The translations under genes were made by a program, and so were the position numbers. Shown here piece by piece: positions 52,173 to 60,516 of a stretch of DNA of 63,764 bases. Source of the DNA: an uncultured Spirochaetales bacterium (GTDB taxonomy: Bacteria; Spirochaetota; Spirochaetia; Sphaerochaetales; Sphaerochaetaceae); contig CASDXQ010000011.1 of the NCBI GenBank assembly GCA_949285145.1, positions 1-63,764 of the forward strand, in the 5' to 3' direction. Within the stretch, counting starts at the first letter, position 1, and each line of letters opens with the position of its first letter. The notes under the pieces are model-generated. The model saw only the letters and a list, made by a program, of their open reading frames with translations, was not told where the DNA came from and did no database searches.

Positions 52173-53554
52173 TTGAGCAGTCTCTGGTTCTCACCCAGAA
52201 ACAGACTCTGAAGCTGAATACCCAGATGATTCAGTCTCTGGAGCTGATGACTCTTCCTCTTGCGGAACTTCAGGCAAGAATAGACAGCGAGCTGCTGGAG
52301 AATCCGACTCTGCATGCACAGGAAGCAAACTCATCAATAAGTTATGAAGAGTATGTCAGAGGACAGGTCAGGAGAGAATCAGAGAGTGACGGCTATTCAG
52401 ATTCATCTGCCTACGGGAGTGATCTGTCAGACAGCCGGCAGGCATGGTTTGAAGGTGCGCTAAGCGACAGGATTACGCTGAAAGAATACCTCATGAGGCA
52501 GCTTGGAAGCACAAGCTGCAGTGACGAAGTCAGACAGACTGCCGCGCTTATCATCTCCGATCTGGATGAAAACGGATTTTATTCAGCCGATCTGGACAGC
52601 CTCCTTTCAGATAAGGAGAAGGAATGCAAAGCAGAAGCACTTGCCCTTCTCCACAGTTTTGATCCAAGCGGTGTATGTGCAAGCGACCTGCGCGATTCTC
52701 TTGTCATTCAGGCGGAGAATCTGGGTCTCGAAGGGGAGGAACTTCAGGTTTTCCGCCGCATGGTCTATGAAGAACTTGACACTCTCCGGCTCGGAAAATA
52801 CGATGAGGCGGCAAAAAGACTCCATACGGAAAAAGAAGACATAGAAGTTCTCTACAAGTTCCTAAAAACACTGACACCTTACCCCGCCAGTCTTTTTTCA
52901 TCAGGATATGAACACTACATAGAACCGGATCTTTCAATAAAAATCGAAGACGGAAAACTTACGGTAAGGCTCAACTCCTCTGCCCTCCCTGTTCTGACCA
53001 TAGACAGCAGCTATGAGGAAATGGCAAAGGAACTTGCGGGCAGCCGGAAACCTGCGGAGAAAGAAACCTTCAGATACCTTAAAAAGGAAATTCAGGATGC
53101 AGAAAGCCTCATCAGGCAGGTTGATCTGAGGAATACAACACTTGAAAAAGTAGCGAAAGTACTTGCCGTAAAACAGAAAGCCTTCTTTCTTTTCGGGCCT
53201 GGACACCTGAAACCGCTCACTCTCAGGGATGTCGCATCTGAAATCGGAGTGCATGAGGCAACTGTCAGCAGGATAACAACAAGCAAATATGCCGACACGG
53301 ACTGGGGAATAATAAGCCTCAAAAGCCTTTTCTCATCACCTGTCAGAACAACAGGCGGAAACGGGGATTTGTCAAAAGAAGCTGTCAAGGAGATGGTCAG
53401 GAAGATAATAGAAGACAACAGCAGCGGCAAGCCCATTTCCGATCAGAAAATAAGCGATATACTCAAGGAAAAGGGCATAAGCTGTGCCAGACGGACTGTC
53501 AACAAGTACAGGAAAGAACTTGACATCGACTCTTCTTTCGAACGTATGAGATGA
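52169..53554 (+). CDS. rpoN: RNA polymerase sigma-54 factor
   Basis: A 461-residue sigma-54. Region I is Gln/Leu-rich (LTQKQTLKLNTQMIQSLELM), the core-binding region follows, then the HTH for the -12 element (VASEIGVHEATVSRITTSKY) and the RpoN box binding -24 (ARRTVNKYRKELDI) near the C-terminus. The position after lptB matches many Gram-negative genomes. I see no convincing -24/-12 site in the intergenic regions of this window, including the nitrogen genes. Confidence 0.96.
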   Translation: MIEQSLVLTQKQTLKLNTQMIQSLELMTLPLAELQARIDSELLENPTLHAQEANSSISYEEYVRGQVRRESESDGYSDSSAYGSDLSDSRQAWFEGALSDRITLKEYLMRQLGSTSCSDEVRQTAALIISDLDENGFYSADLDSLLSDKEKECKAEALALLHSFDPSGVCASDLRDSLVIQAENLGLEGEELQVFRRMVYEELDTLRLGKYDEAAKRLHTEKEDIEVLYKFLKTLTPYPASLFSSGYEHYIEPDLSIKIEDGKLTVRLNSSALPVLTIDSSYEEMAKELAGSRKPAEKETFRYLKKEIQDAESLIRQVDLRNTTLEKVAKVLAVKQKAFFLFGPGHLKPLTLRDVASEIGVHEATVSRITTSKYADTDWGIISLKSLFSSPVRTTGGNGDLSKEAVKEMVRKIIEDNSSGKPISDQKISDILKEKGISCARRTVNKYRKELDIDSSFERMR

Positions 53555-53664
53555 AAAAACAACATTTTCCTTTGTCTGAACCACTACTCGTGGTAAAATG
53601 ATAATGACTGATGGAGAAAGGAGGTTCTTTCTGAAGTCAGATTCGGCTTTAAGAGGAGGTATTT

Positions 53665-53961
53665 ATGAATCTTACAGTCAGAGGTATAAACTACGTCCCA
53701 AGTCAGGAGACAAAGGACTTCATCGACAAAAAGCTGAAGAAGATAGGATTCGCCGAGGATTATCTTCACGATCTTGACATAGCAATCAAGAGAGAGACAA
53801 AAGGAATCGGCTATCATATCGATGCGATTCTTCACTTCAAATGGAAAACAGAAAAAATAGTCAGCAACGACTGCTACGAGCTTTATGAAGGAATTGAGCT
53901 TATTGCCGACAAAATACAGAGCGTGGCCAAAAAAGAAAAGGAAAAAGTCATGAATATCTGA
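53665..53961 (+). CDS. hpf: Short ribosome hibernation-promoting factor
   Basis: A 98-residue HPF/YfiA-like protein: MNLTVRGINYVPSQETKDFI and DYLHDLDIAIKRETKGIGY with the later HIDAILHFKWKTEKIV strand. It binds the 30S decoding centre and dimerises or silences ribosomes in starvation. Length matches the short form. An AGAGGAGG site precedes it. It is separated from hprK by a terminator. Confidence 0.9.
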   Translation: MNLTVRGINYVPSQETKDFIDKKLKKIGFAEDYLHDLDIAIKRETKGIGYHIDAILHFKWKTEKIVSNDCYELYEGIELIADKIQSVAKKEKEKVMNI

Positions 53962-53984
53962 CACAGGATCGGATCATGTCAGTA

Positions 53985-54014
53985 AAACGGCTGTTTTTCA
54001 GCCGTTTCTTTTTT
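53985..54014 (+). terminator. Terminator after hpf
   Basis: AAACGGCTG pairs with CAGCCGTTT around five T, followed by C and six T. It ends the lpt-rpoN-hpf transcript 24 bp after the hpf stop. Confidence 0.85.
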
Positions 54015-54023
54015 GCCCATCTG

Positions 54024-54032
54024 TGCTATCAT
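54024..54032 (+). promoter_or_regulatory. Extended -10 placed 6 nt before hprK
   Basis: TGC-TATCAT ends 6 nt before the ATG at 54039, with no ribosome site between. Predicts a leaderless hprK mRNA starting just after the hpf terminator. Confidence 0.5.
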
Positions 54033-54038
54033 TTGCAC

Positions 54039-55031
54039 ATGAATAACTTCACTGTTCTTGATCTTCTTGATATGGATCTCAAGGAGAAGAATCATCTTGA
54101 ACTCAGCTGCAATGCCGGCAGAAGCGGTCTGTCCCGTCAGATAACAAGCGCAATGATCTCACGTCCGGGTCTGCCGCTGTCCGGATTCTTCACTGACTTC
54201 AACTGCAAGAGCATACAGCTGTTCGGAAAAGGAGAACAGGCGTATCTCAGACTGCTGGAAGAGAAAAGAAATCTGGACAATGTCGAGAAAATACTCTCAT
54301 CAGGCATACCATGCTGTGTTTTCACAGATGCTCAGGTTCCTTCTGGCAATATAACGGAACTTGCAGAGCGCTATGCAATTGCAATTCTCACCACAAAACT
54401 CAGCTCTTCCGACTTTTCCAGACGTCTTTACAGCGTTCTTGAGGAGGTTTTCGCAAAAACCGAAACCATCCACGGAGTACTTATTGAGGTCTTCGGTATC
54501 GGTGTTCTCATCACAGGGGATGCAGGAGTCGGAAAAAGCGAAACAGCCCTTGAGCTCATAAGCAGAGGTCACCGCCTGATCAGCGACGATACTGTGAAGC
54601 TGATGAATATTTCAGATTCATATCTTGTGGGAAGCGGTGCAAATGCAACACTTGCCCATCATATGGAAATAAGAGGGCTGGGAATAATAAACATCGCCAA
54701 TATGTACGGGATCGGGGCGATAAGGGAAAAAAAGCAGGTACAGCTTTCAGTTCATCTTGAAAAATGGGATGACAAAAAGAATTATGATCACATCGGAGAC
54801 AGCCTGCAGGCTGAATTTCTGGGAATAAATATCCCGCGCGTTGAAATTCCGGTGAAACCGGGGCGGAATGTTCCTGTTCTCATAGAAACCGCAGCAAGAA
54901 ATGAAAGACTCAAGAAACAGGGATTCTACTCTGCAAAGGAATTCGATCAGAATGTGATGTCATGGCTTGAAAGCGAATCCACAAGAGAGATGTATTACAA
55001 CACACTCTCCCAGGAGGAGAGCGAAAAATGA
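54039..55031 (+). CDS. hprK: HPr kinase/phosphorylase
   Basis: A 330-residue bifunctional enzyme that adds or removes phosphate at Ser46 of HPr. The N-terminal domain begins FTVLDLLDMDLKE; the catalytic domain has the IHGVLIEVFGIGVLITGD region with the catalytic His, Walker A GDAGVGKSETALELI, and LISDDTVKLM; IRGLGIINIANMYGIGAI is the family signature. The ATG at 54039 has no ribosome site. It overlaps ptsH by 4 bp. Confidence 0.95.
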   Translation: MNNFTVLDLLDMDLKEKNHLELSCNAGRSGLSRQITSAMISRPGLPLSGFFTDFNCKSIQLFGKGEQAYLRLLEEKRNLDNVEKILSSGIPCCVFTDAQVPSGNITELAERYAIAILTTKLSSSDFSRRLYSVLEEVFAKTETIHGVLIEVFGIGVLITGDAGVGKSETALELISRGHRLISDDTVKLMNISDSYLVGSGANATLAHHMEIRGLGIINIANMYGIGAIREKKQVQLSVHLEKWDDKKNYDHIGDSLQAEFLGINIPRVEIPVKPGRNVPVLIETAARNERLKKQGFYSAKEFDQNVMSWLESESTREMYYNTLSQEESEK

Positions 55032-55297
55032 CACAGAGAGAACTGACCGTCGAGAACAGGGCCGGAATCCACGCACGGCCTGCAACACAAATCGTAAAAG
55101 TTGCCGCCAGATACAGCTGCGACATCTTTTTTGAAAAGGATACGATGAAGATAAATGCGAAATCCGTCATGGGAATAATAACGCTCGGAGCAACATACAA
55201 GACAAAAATACTGTGTGTCTGCGACGGAGAAGACGAAGTGGAAGCAGCTGATGCCATGGCACAGTTATTTGCACACAGGTTTGAGACAGATGGCTAG
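55028..55297 (+). CDS. ptsH: Phosphocarrier protein HPr
   Basis: An 89-residue HPr. His15 (GIHARPA) is the PTS phosphorylation site and Ser46 (AKSVMGIITL) the site used by HprK. It begins inside hprK and overlaps the next gene by 8 bp. With no enzyme I or sugar permease here, the pair may serve mainly regulation. Confidence 0.95.
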   Translation: MTQRELTVENRAGIHARPATQIVKVAARYSCDIFFEKDTMKINAKSVMGIITLGATYKTKILCVCDGEDEVEAADAMAQLFAHRFETDG

Positions 55298-55895
55298 AAA
55301 ACTTACCGGAAGGCAGGACGAGATCCTCCGTTTCATCTCTTCTTTCTATGCTGAGAACAATATATGTCCGACGCTGCATGAAATCGCATCTTTCTTTTCA
55401 ATTTCAGATGCGGGAGCATGGTACCATGTGGATGCCCTTGAGAAGAAGGGGCTTATCGCCAGCAGCAGGAACACGGCAAGAGGGATAAGGCTGAAAGAAT
55501 GGAACGAGTATTCTCCGGGCATCACGATAATTCCCCTTTATGAGGAAGAACGCTGGCTGGCTGGAGACAAAAGCGTGAAAAAAGACTTCAACGCGACAGG
55601 GCTTCAGCTTGAGAAAAAAACATCCTATTTCGCACTCAGAATGACAAGCAGCAGTCTGATAAACATACACATCATTCCCGGTGACATACTGGTTTTCAGG
55701 AAGTGTTCCCATGCCGCTGATAACGATATTGTGATTGCCAAGACAGAAGGATCCGCAGTCTGCCAGATAAGGAGCTTCCACAAGACAAAAAACAAGATAA
55801 TTCTTCAGGCAGAATGTGACAGCATCGGAAACATAAGTTGCCAAAGCTGTGAGATACAGGCTATTCTTCAGACAGTGGTAAGACGGTATGAGTAA
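55290..55895 (+). CDS. LexA-like repressor lacking the catalytic Lys
   Basis: A 201-residue LexA-like protein. The N-terminal winged helix is clear (LTGRQDEILRFISSFYAENN, PTLHEIASFFSISDAGAW). The C-terminal S24-like domain keeps a possible cleavage pair (RWLAGDKS) and a Ser in MTSSSLINIHIIPGD where LexA has GDSM. The strand that normally carries the catalytic Lys (TVK) reads AVCQIRSF, so Lys is Gln. Self-cleavage is therefore doubtful. It is in the hprK-ptsH operon, an odd place for an SOS repressor; it may sense something else. Confidence 0.7.
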   Translation: MARKLTGRQDEILRFISSFYAENNICPTLHEIASFFSISDAGAWYHVDALEKKGLIASSRNTARGIRLKEWNEYSPGITIIPLYEEERWLAGDKSVKKDFNATGLQLEKKTSYFALRMTSSSLINIHIIPGDILVFRKCSHAADNDIVIAKTEGSAVCQIRSFHKTKNKIILQAECDSIGNISCQSCEIQAILQTVVRRYE

Positions 55896-56967
55896 CAACG
55901 TGAAATTCCTCTTCGGAAGCGAGGAAGGAGAAAAGGAAGAGTACATCGAAAAAGAAAAGACACGGCTTGAAAAGCAGTATCCGGATCTGGAAGTGAAGAC
56001 CGTTTTTGCTTTCGACTATGATACGCCGCAGCTTCAGGATGCTCTTTTCTCCCCCTCTCTTTTCTCGTCATTCACTCTTGTAATACTAAAGCACTATGAG
56101 GAAGTGAAGAAAGACAGTCAGATCAACAGGATCATCCTCCGCTTCATCTCTGAAGATAATCCCCCGGCATTTCTTATCGTGCTTTCCTCAGGTACAAGCT
56201 ACAGTCTTCCTCAGGCTCTGTCAAAGGCTCTCTCAAAGAACGACATGATCATGTTCTGGGAAATGTTTGAAAACAAGAAACAGGACTGGATCAGAAATTT
56301 TTTCAGAAAAGAAGGATACAGCATAGACAATGAAGCAGTGCGTTATATTCTCGACATGATCGAGAACAATACGCAGGAAATGAAAAACACCTGCTCCCAG
56401 CTTGCGCTTTTCTTCTCGCTGAACAGCAAGAGAGGACAGATCACCCTTGACGATATATCCTCATATGTCTCACATACAAAAGAAGAAGACGGTTTCTCTC
56501 TCTTCTCCTGCATCGCAAAAGCAGATCTTTCAAAAAGTCTTTCCTGTCTCAGGAAAATACTTGTCTCCGATACCAGAGCAGCTATGACACTTGTACCTGT
56601 GATGCTCAGGCAGTTCCGTCTTCTGGAAAGTTTCATAAAGCTCAGGGAAAATGAAGGAGAAGATGCCGCTTTTGCAAATGCATCGGCAATGAGTACGGGC
56701 TCAGCCGAGATCAGAGGCATAAAATCATCAAAAGACAAACAGACATTCAGGAATGCGGCGGCAAACTACACATACTGCGATGTGAAAAACATCATACTGT
56801 ATCTTGATGAAATGGATACCATGGTGAAAACCGCAGCAAGCGATGATGTGGGACTCACTCTGGAGCTGATGCTTTTCACCATAATAGTGAACAAAGGCAA
56901 GGTCACTGACATCCGCCTACAGAGTGAGCTTTTTGATAATCCTCTGAGCTACCGTAAGCGGTATTGA
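55888..56967 (+). CDS. holA: DNA polymerase III delta subunit
   Basis: A 359-residue clamp-loader subunit. KFLFGSEEGEKEEYIEKEK is the usual start (F-x-G-x-[ED]), AFLIVLSSGTSYSLPQALSK the middle, and WIRNFFRKEGYSIDNEAV and NTCSQLALFFS the conserved domain II/III helices. The last 51 bp overlap, on the opposite strand, the end of uvrC. Confidence 0.88.
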   Translation: MSNNVKFLFGSEEGEKEEYIEKEKTRLEKQYPDLEVKTVFAFDYDTPQLQDALFSPSLFSSFTLVILKHYEEVKKDSQINRIILRFISEDNPPAFLIVLSSGTSYSLPQALSKALSKNDMIMFWEMFENKKQDWIRNFFRKEGYSIDNEAVRYILDMIENNTQEMKNTCSQLALFFSLNSKRGQITLDDISSYVSHTKEEDGFSLFSCIAKADLSKSLSCLRKILVSDTRAAMTLVPVMLRQFRLLESFIKLRENEGEDAAFANASAMSTGSAEIRGIKSSKDKQTFRNAAANYTYCDVKNIILYLDEMDTMVKTAASDDVGLTLELMLFTIIVNKGKVTDIRLQSELFDNPLSYRKRY

Positions 56968-58695
56968 GCATTTTCCTGCAAGTTCCTCCGGACTCAGCGA
57001 AAGGATGTTTTCTATTGAAATGCATTCCTTTATTATCTTCTCTGCTCTCTTTTGCCCGACTCCCTCGATCGACTGAAGAAGGGCAAAACCTGCATCACGG
57101 CTCCTCATTCTCTGGTTTGCAGATGTCGCAAACCGGTGGCATTCATCACGCAGAGCAATAAGAACCCTGAGTGCAGGATCCGCCTTGTCGAGCACAAGGT
57201 TATCCCTGCCATCAGGAAAGACAATCTCCTCATTTTTCTCCGCAAGCCCCACAACCGGAATATAATCAAGGCCCAGCGCCTCAAGCTCATCTATTGCGGC
57301 ATGCACCTGGCCCTTGCCGCCGTCAACCATTATGAGATCAGGCATTTCCTTCTCTTCATTGTAAAGACGGGAATAACGCCGGCTGACGGCCTCTCTCATC
57401 GACTGGAAGTCATCAATCCTTCCTCCCAGCGTCTTCATGTTAAAACGTCTGTATTCCTTGACGGAAGGATTTCCGTTCCTGAAGACAATGAGACTTGCCG
57501 TTGTGTATTTTCCGGCAAGCTGCGCTATGTCGAAGCCTTCAATATAAAGCGGGATTTTATCAAGTTCGAGGTACTGCGCAAGCTTTTCGAGGGCCGGAGT
57601 GTTGTCAACCTTGCACAGCCTCTTGTCAACATCCTCGGCAGCATTCACCTCGGCCATTCTCAATATGCGGTAGTGCTTTCCGTCACGCGGAAATCCAATG
57701 AAGAGGGGCACACCGAGTTCGTTTTTAAAATAAGAAGAAAGAAGTGACGCATCGATCTCCTGATTCACATACAGCTCATGAGGCAGATTGTCGCCATCAC
57801 TGTAATACTGTATGAGAAAGCTCAGGAGGATTTCTGTCTCATCGGAGAAGGTCTCCGCCCTGTAAAGAGCCTTGCCTATCACCCTTCCGTCCCTCAGCTG
57901 GATGATTGCTACAGTACACAGGGAACCGCGCAGTGCAACTGCGGCATAATCACGGCTGTCGCTGGCACCGGCTTCTTCCACAGACTGCCCTTTCGTGATG
58001 TTTTTCAGATCTTCAATGAGATTGCGTTTCTTCGCCGCCTCCTCGAAGCGGAGGGCTTTCGCATCATCCTTCATCTCCTTCTCAAGGCGGGCAATCATCT
58101 TCATGTCATCCTCCCCGCTGAGGAATTCCTTTATCTCATCGACATATGCCATGTAATCCTTTTCGCTGATCTTTCCCATACACGGTGCCGCACACTTGTG
58201 TATGTGGTAATAAAGACACGGGCTTTTATGCTTACCGATGCTGCCTGAACACAGTCGCAGGGGATAATTTTCCCTTATGAGGTCAAGATACGTCTCAAGG
58301 GCGCCCCCTGCAGGAAAAGGCCCGAAATAGGACGAGCCGTCCGGGATTATGCGCCGTGTCTTGTAGACACGCGGGAAATCCTCATTGGTTATCTTTATCA
58401 TGGGATAACTCTTGCCGTCTTTGAGCAGAATGTTGTAATGCGGGTTATGACGCTTGATCAGGTTGTTCTCAAGCACAAGTGCCTCATACTCATTTCCGGT
58501 GATGATGTAATCGATGTGATCTATCTTCTCCACAAGAGCTGTCGTCTTTGCATCTCTGTTGGGAAGAAAGTAGCTCGTCACCCTCTTTCTCAGATTCTTC
58601 GCCTTACCGACATAGATGATCCTGTCATCCTTGTTCTTCATCATGTATACGCCGGGATTGTCAGGAAGTGCATGTGCCTGTTCTTTTGCAGTCAT
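56917..58695 (-). CDS. uvrC: Excinuclease ABC subunit C
   Basis: A 592-residue nucleotide-excision repair nuclease. GIY-YIG domain at the start (NPGVYMMKNKDDRIIYVGKA, LRKRVTSYF), Cys-rich region CSGSIGKHKSPCLYYHIHKC, UVR motif (KALRFEEAAKKRNLIEDLK), RNase H-like domain (EGFDIAQLAGKYTTASLIVF and MVDGGKGQVHAA) and a C-terminal helix-hairpin-helix (LLQSIEGVGQKRAEKII). The ATG at 58695 has no ribosome site; a TAAAAG -10 ends 6 nt before it. Confidence 0.95.
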   Translation of the reverse strand: MTAKEQAHALPDNPGVYMMKNKDDRIIYVGKAKNLRKRVTSYFLPNRDAKTTALVEKIDHIDYIITGNEYEALVLENNLIKRHNPHYNILLKDGKSYPMIKITNEDFPRVYKTRRIIPDGSSYFGPFPAGGALETYLDLIRENYPLRLCSGSIGKHKSPCLYYHIHKCAAPCMGKISEKDYMAYVDEIKEFLSGEDDMKMIARLEKEMKDDAKALRFEEAAKKRNLIEDLKNITKGQSVEEAGASDSRDYAAVALRGSLCTVAIIQLRDGRVIGKALYRAETFSDETEILLSFLIQYYSDGDNLPHELYVNQEIDASLLSSYFKNELGVPLFIGFPRDGKHYRILRMAEVNAAEDVDKRLCKVDNTPALEKLAQYLELDKIPLYIEGFDIAQLAGKYTTASLIVFRNGNPSVKEYRRFNMKTLGGRIDDFQSMREAVSRRYSRLYNEEKEMPDLIMVDGGKGQVHAAIDELEALGLDYIPVVGLAEKNEEIVFPDGRDNLVLDKADPALRVLIALRDECHRFATSANQRMRSRDAGFALLQSIEGVGQKRAEKIIKECISIENILSLSPEELAGKCSIPLTVAQRIIKKLTL

Positions 58696-58701
58696 ACAAT
58701 A

Positions 58702-58753
58702 CTTTTAGCCTTAATATCAAAGTCTTGCAACCGGTTTTTTTCTGAGTTATCTT
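58702..58753. promoter_or_regulatory. Divergent promoters sharing one palindromic -35 (uvrC / CmpB-like gene)
   Basis: TTGCAA at 58725-58730 is its own reverse complement. On the minus strand it is followed after 17 bp by TAAAAG (58707-58702), 6 nt before the uvrC ATG. On the plus strand after 17 bp comes TATCTT (58748-58753), 5 nt before the ATG at 58759. Neither gene has a ribosome site. Confidence 0.5.
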
Positions 58754-58758
58754 AAAGT

Positions 58759-59712
58759 ATGAGCATACCAATAGTTAGAAACGAAAAACTTCAGGCACGC
58801 CTCAATGCCTACTATTCAGCACTGGCCACCATTGACACACTCAGCGACAAGGAACAGAAAAAGCTCTACAAAGATATTTCAAAATCCATTGAAAAGCTGA
58901 AAGTGCAGGAGGAAGATGCGAAAGAATGGGCTAAGATCCTCTCCGACTCACGCGATGAGCTTGAAGCCAGGCTCAAGGATACAAAGAACAGCGAAAAAAC
59001 CTTCTTCCTGTTCAAACGGGCTCCCGCAAACGGCACAATCGACTATCAGGAGAAGCTGCAGAATCATTTCGCCCGCGGCATGAATTTCTACAAACTCTTT
59101 CTCATACTTTTCATCGGCTCATTCGCCGGTGTGATAATAGAACTGCTATGGTGTTTCATCCGGCACGGTTATTTTGAAAGCCGTTCCGGTCTTGTTTACG
59201 GTCCTTTCAATCTTGTCTACGGCCTCGGTGCACTGTGCCTTACGCTGACACTGTATAAGTACCGCAACAGATCCGCGATCTATTCATTCATAGGCGGTTT
59301 CATCACAGGAAGCGTTGTCGAATACCTGTGTTCATACTTTCAGGAAATGCTCTTCGGTTCCACAAGCTGGGATTACTCGAGAATACCTTTCAACCTGAAT
59401 GGCAGGATATGTCTGCTGTATTCGATTTTCTGGGGTTTCCTCGGAATTCTCTGGATCAAGTCCGTATATCCCCGCCTTGCGACCTATACCCTCAAAATAC
59501 CGAACAGCATCGGAAAGACACTTGTGTGGATACTTCTCGTATTCATGGTCTTCAATTCCATCGTATCAGGACTGGCCGTATTCCGCTGGTCTCAGCGCAT
59601 TGAAGGAAAGCCTGCGGCCAATGCAATTGAACGTCTGATGGATGAAAGATTCCCGGATGAACGGCTTGAGAAGATTTATCCGAACCTTGTTTTCCGGCAG
59701 GAGACTGACTGA
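58759..59712 (+). CDS. CmpB-type putative ABC transporter membrane protein
   Basis: A 317-residue protein. The first 110 residues are a charged coiled-coil (KLYKDISKSIEKLKVQEEDA). About four or five membrane segments follow (LFLILFIGSFAGVIIELLWC, VYGLGALCLTLTLY, LLYSIFWGFLGILWI, LVWILLVFMVFNSIVSGL). The SRSGLVYGPFNLVYGLGAL motif is typical of the Pfam family ABC_trans_CmpB. Function is unknown. It overlaps the esterase gene by one base. Confidence 0.75.
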   Translation: MSIPIVRNEKLQARLNAYYSALATIDTLSDKEQKKLYKDISKSIEKLKVQEEDAKEWAKILSDSRDELEARLKDTKNSEKTFFLFKRAPANGTIDYQEKLQNHFARGMNFYKLFLILFIGSFAGVIIELLWCFIRHGYFESRSGLVYGPFNLVYGLGALCLTLTLYKYRNRSAIYSFIGGFITGSVVEYLCSYFQEMLFGSTSWDYSRIPFNLNGRICLLYSIFWGFLGILWIKSVYPRLATYTLKIPNSIGKTLVWILLVFMVFNSIVSGLAVFRWSQRIEGKPAANAIERLMDERFPDERLEKIYPNLVFRQETD

Positions 59713-60467
59713 TGACAAAACTTGAATTCACAATAGGCAAAGCCTGTTCAAAAGTCACGGCTTATCTGCATTCATACGTATGCGAAAATTCTCATGAAAG
59801 CCATCCGGCACTCATCGTACTGCCGGGCGGAGGATACCGCTACACTTCTGCCCGCGAAGCTGATCCGGTTGCCCTCCGGTATTTCGCACATGCCGTGAAC
59901 ACGTTCATCCTTGACTATCCGACAGATAAAGACATCATTGTCGAAAAACCGCTGGAAACAGTTAAACAGCTTGTGGAACACCTCATTGAAAACAGGAAAG
60001 AATACGGCATTGATGCAGAAAGGATGGCGGTTATAGGGTTTTCCGCAGGTGCCCATCTTGCCGCAAGCTACGGCACAGTATACAAAGGAGAACACCTGAA
60101 GGCCATGATACTCGGCTATCCTGTGATATCATCAAGGGAATTCGGACATCAGGGTTCTTTCCAGGTTCTCTGCCGGAGTGAAGAGGAGAAGGCATATTAT
60201 TCTCTTGAAGACAGAGTTGATGAAGATACCCTTCCCTCTTTCATATTCCACACAAGCGATGATGGCAATGTGAATGTCCGCAATTCCCTCATCTTCGCCG
60301 ATGCTCTTGCAAGACACAATGTTCCCTTTGAGATGCACATATTCCCCCACGGAGTGCATGGCCTTTCAGTTGCGACAAAGGAAACAGGCAACAGGAACGA
60401 GGAATTCCAGTCCTGGGTGGATCTTTCGATAAAGTGGCTTTTCAGGCAGCTGGAGTTTGAAGAATGA
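59712..60467 (+). CDS. Alpha/beta hydrolase, carboxylesterase-like
   Basis: A 251-residue esterase of the BD-FAE/acetyl-xylan-esterase-like group. LIVLPGGGYRYTSAREADPV forms the oxyanion hole (GGGY), AVIGFSAGAHLAAS carries the nucleophile Ser, and the Asp and His are likely in FHTSDDGNVNV and HIFPHGVHGLSVA. It has no signal peptide, so it acts in the cytoplasm on short acyl esters, perhaps on acetylated sugars taken up from the gut. It is coupled to the CmpB-like gene. Confidence 0.85.
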   Translation: MTKLEFTIGKACSKVTAYLHSYVCENSHESHPALIVLPGGGYRYTSAREADPVALRYFAHAVNTFILDYPTDKDIIVEKPLETVKQLVEHLIENRKEYGIDAERMAVIGFSAGAHLAASYGTVYKGEHLKAMILGYPVISSREFGHQGSFQVLCRSEEEKAYYSLEDRVDEDTLPSFIFHTSDDGNVNVRNSLIFADALARHNVPFEMHIFPHGVHGLSVATKETGNRNEEFQSWVDLSIKWLFRQLEFEE

Positions 60468-60470
60468 GAC

Positions 60471-60492
60471 AAGGCGCCATATGGCGCCTTGC
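60471..60492. terminator. Palindromic hairpin between the esterase and thyX
   Basis: CAAGGCGCCA-TATGGCGCCTTG is a perfect 22-bp palindrome between two convergent genes. It is followed by TGCTTCGTTC on plus and TCTCATTC on minus, so T-runs are weak; it may be a two-way terminator. Confidence 0.6.
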
Positions 60493-60516
60493 TTCGTTCA
60501 AAAATAATCTGAATTC

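Noticed and set aside
53976-54038. Longer start for hprK at 53976
   Set aside because: That extension reads through the hpf terminator; the family start fits the ATG at 54039.
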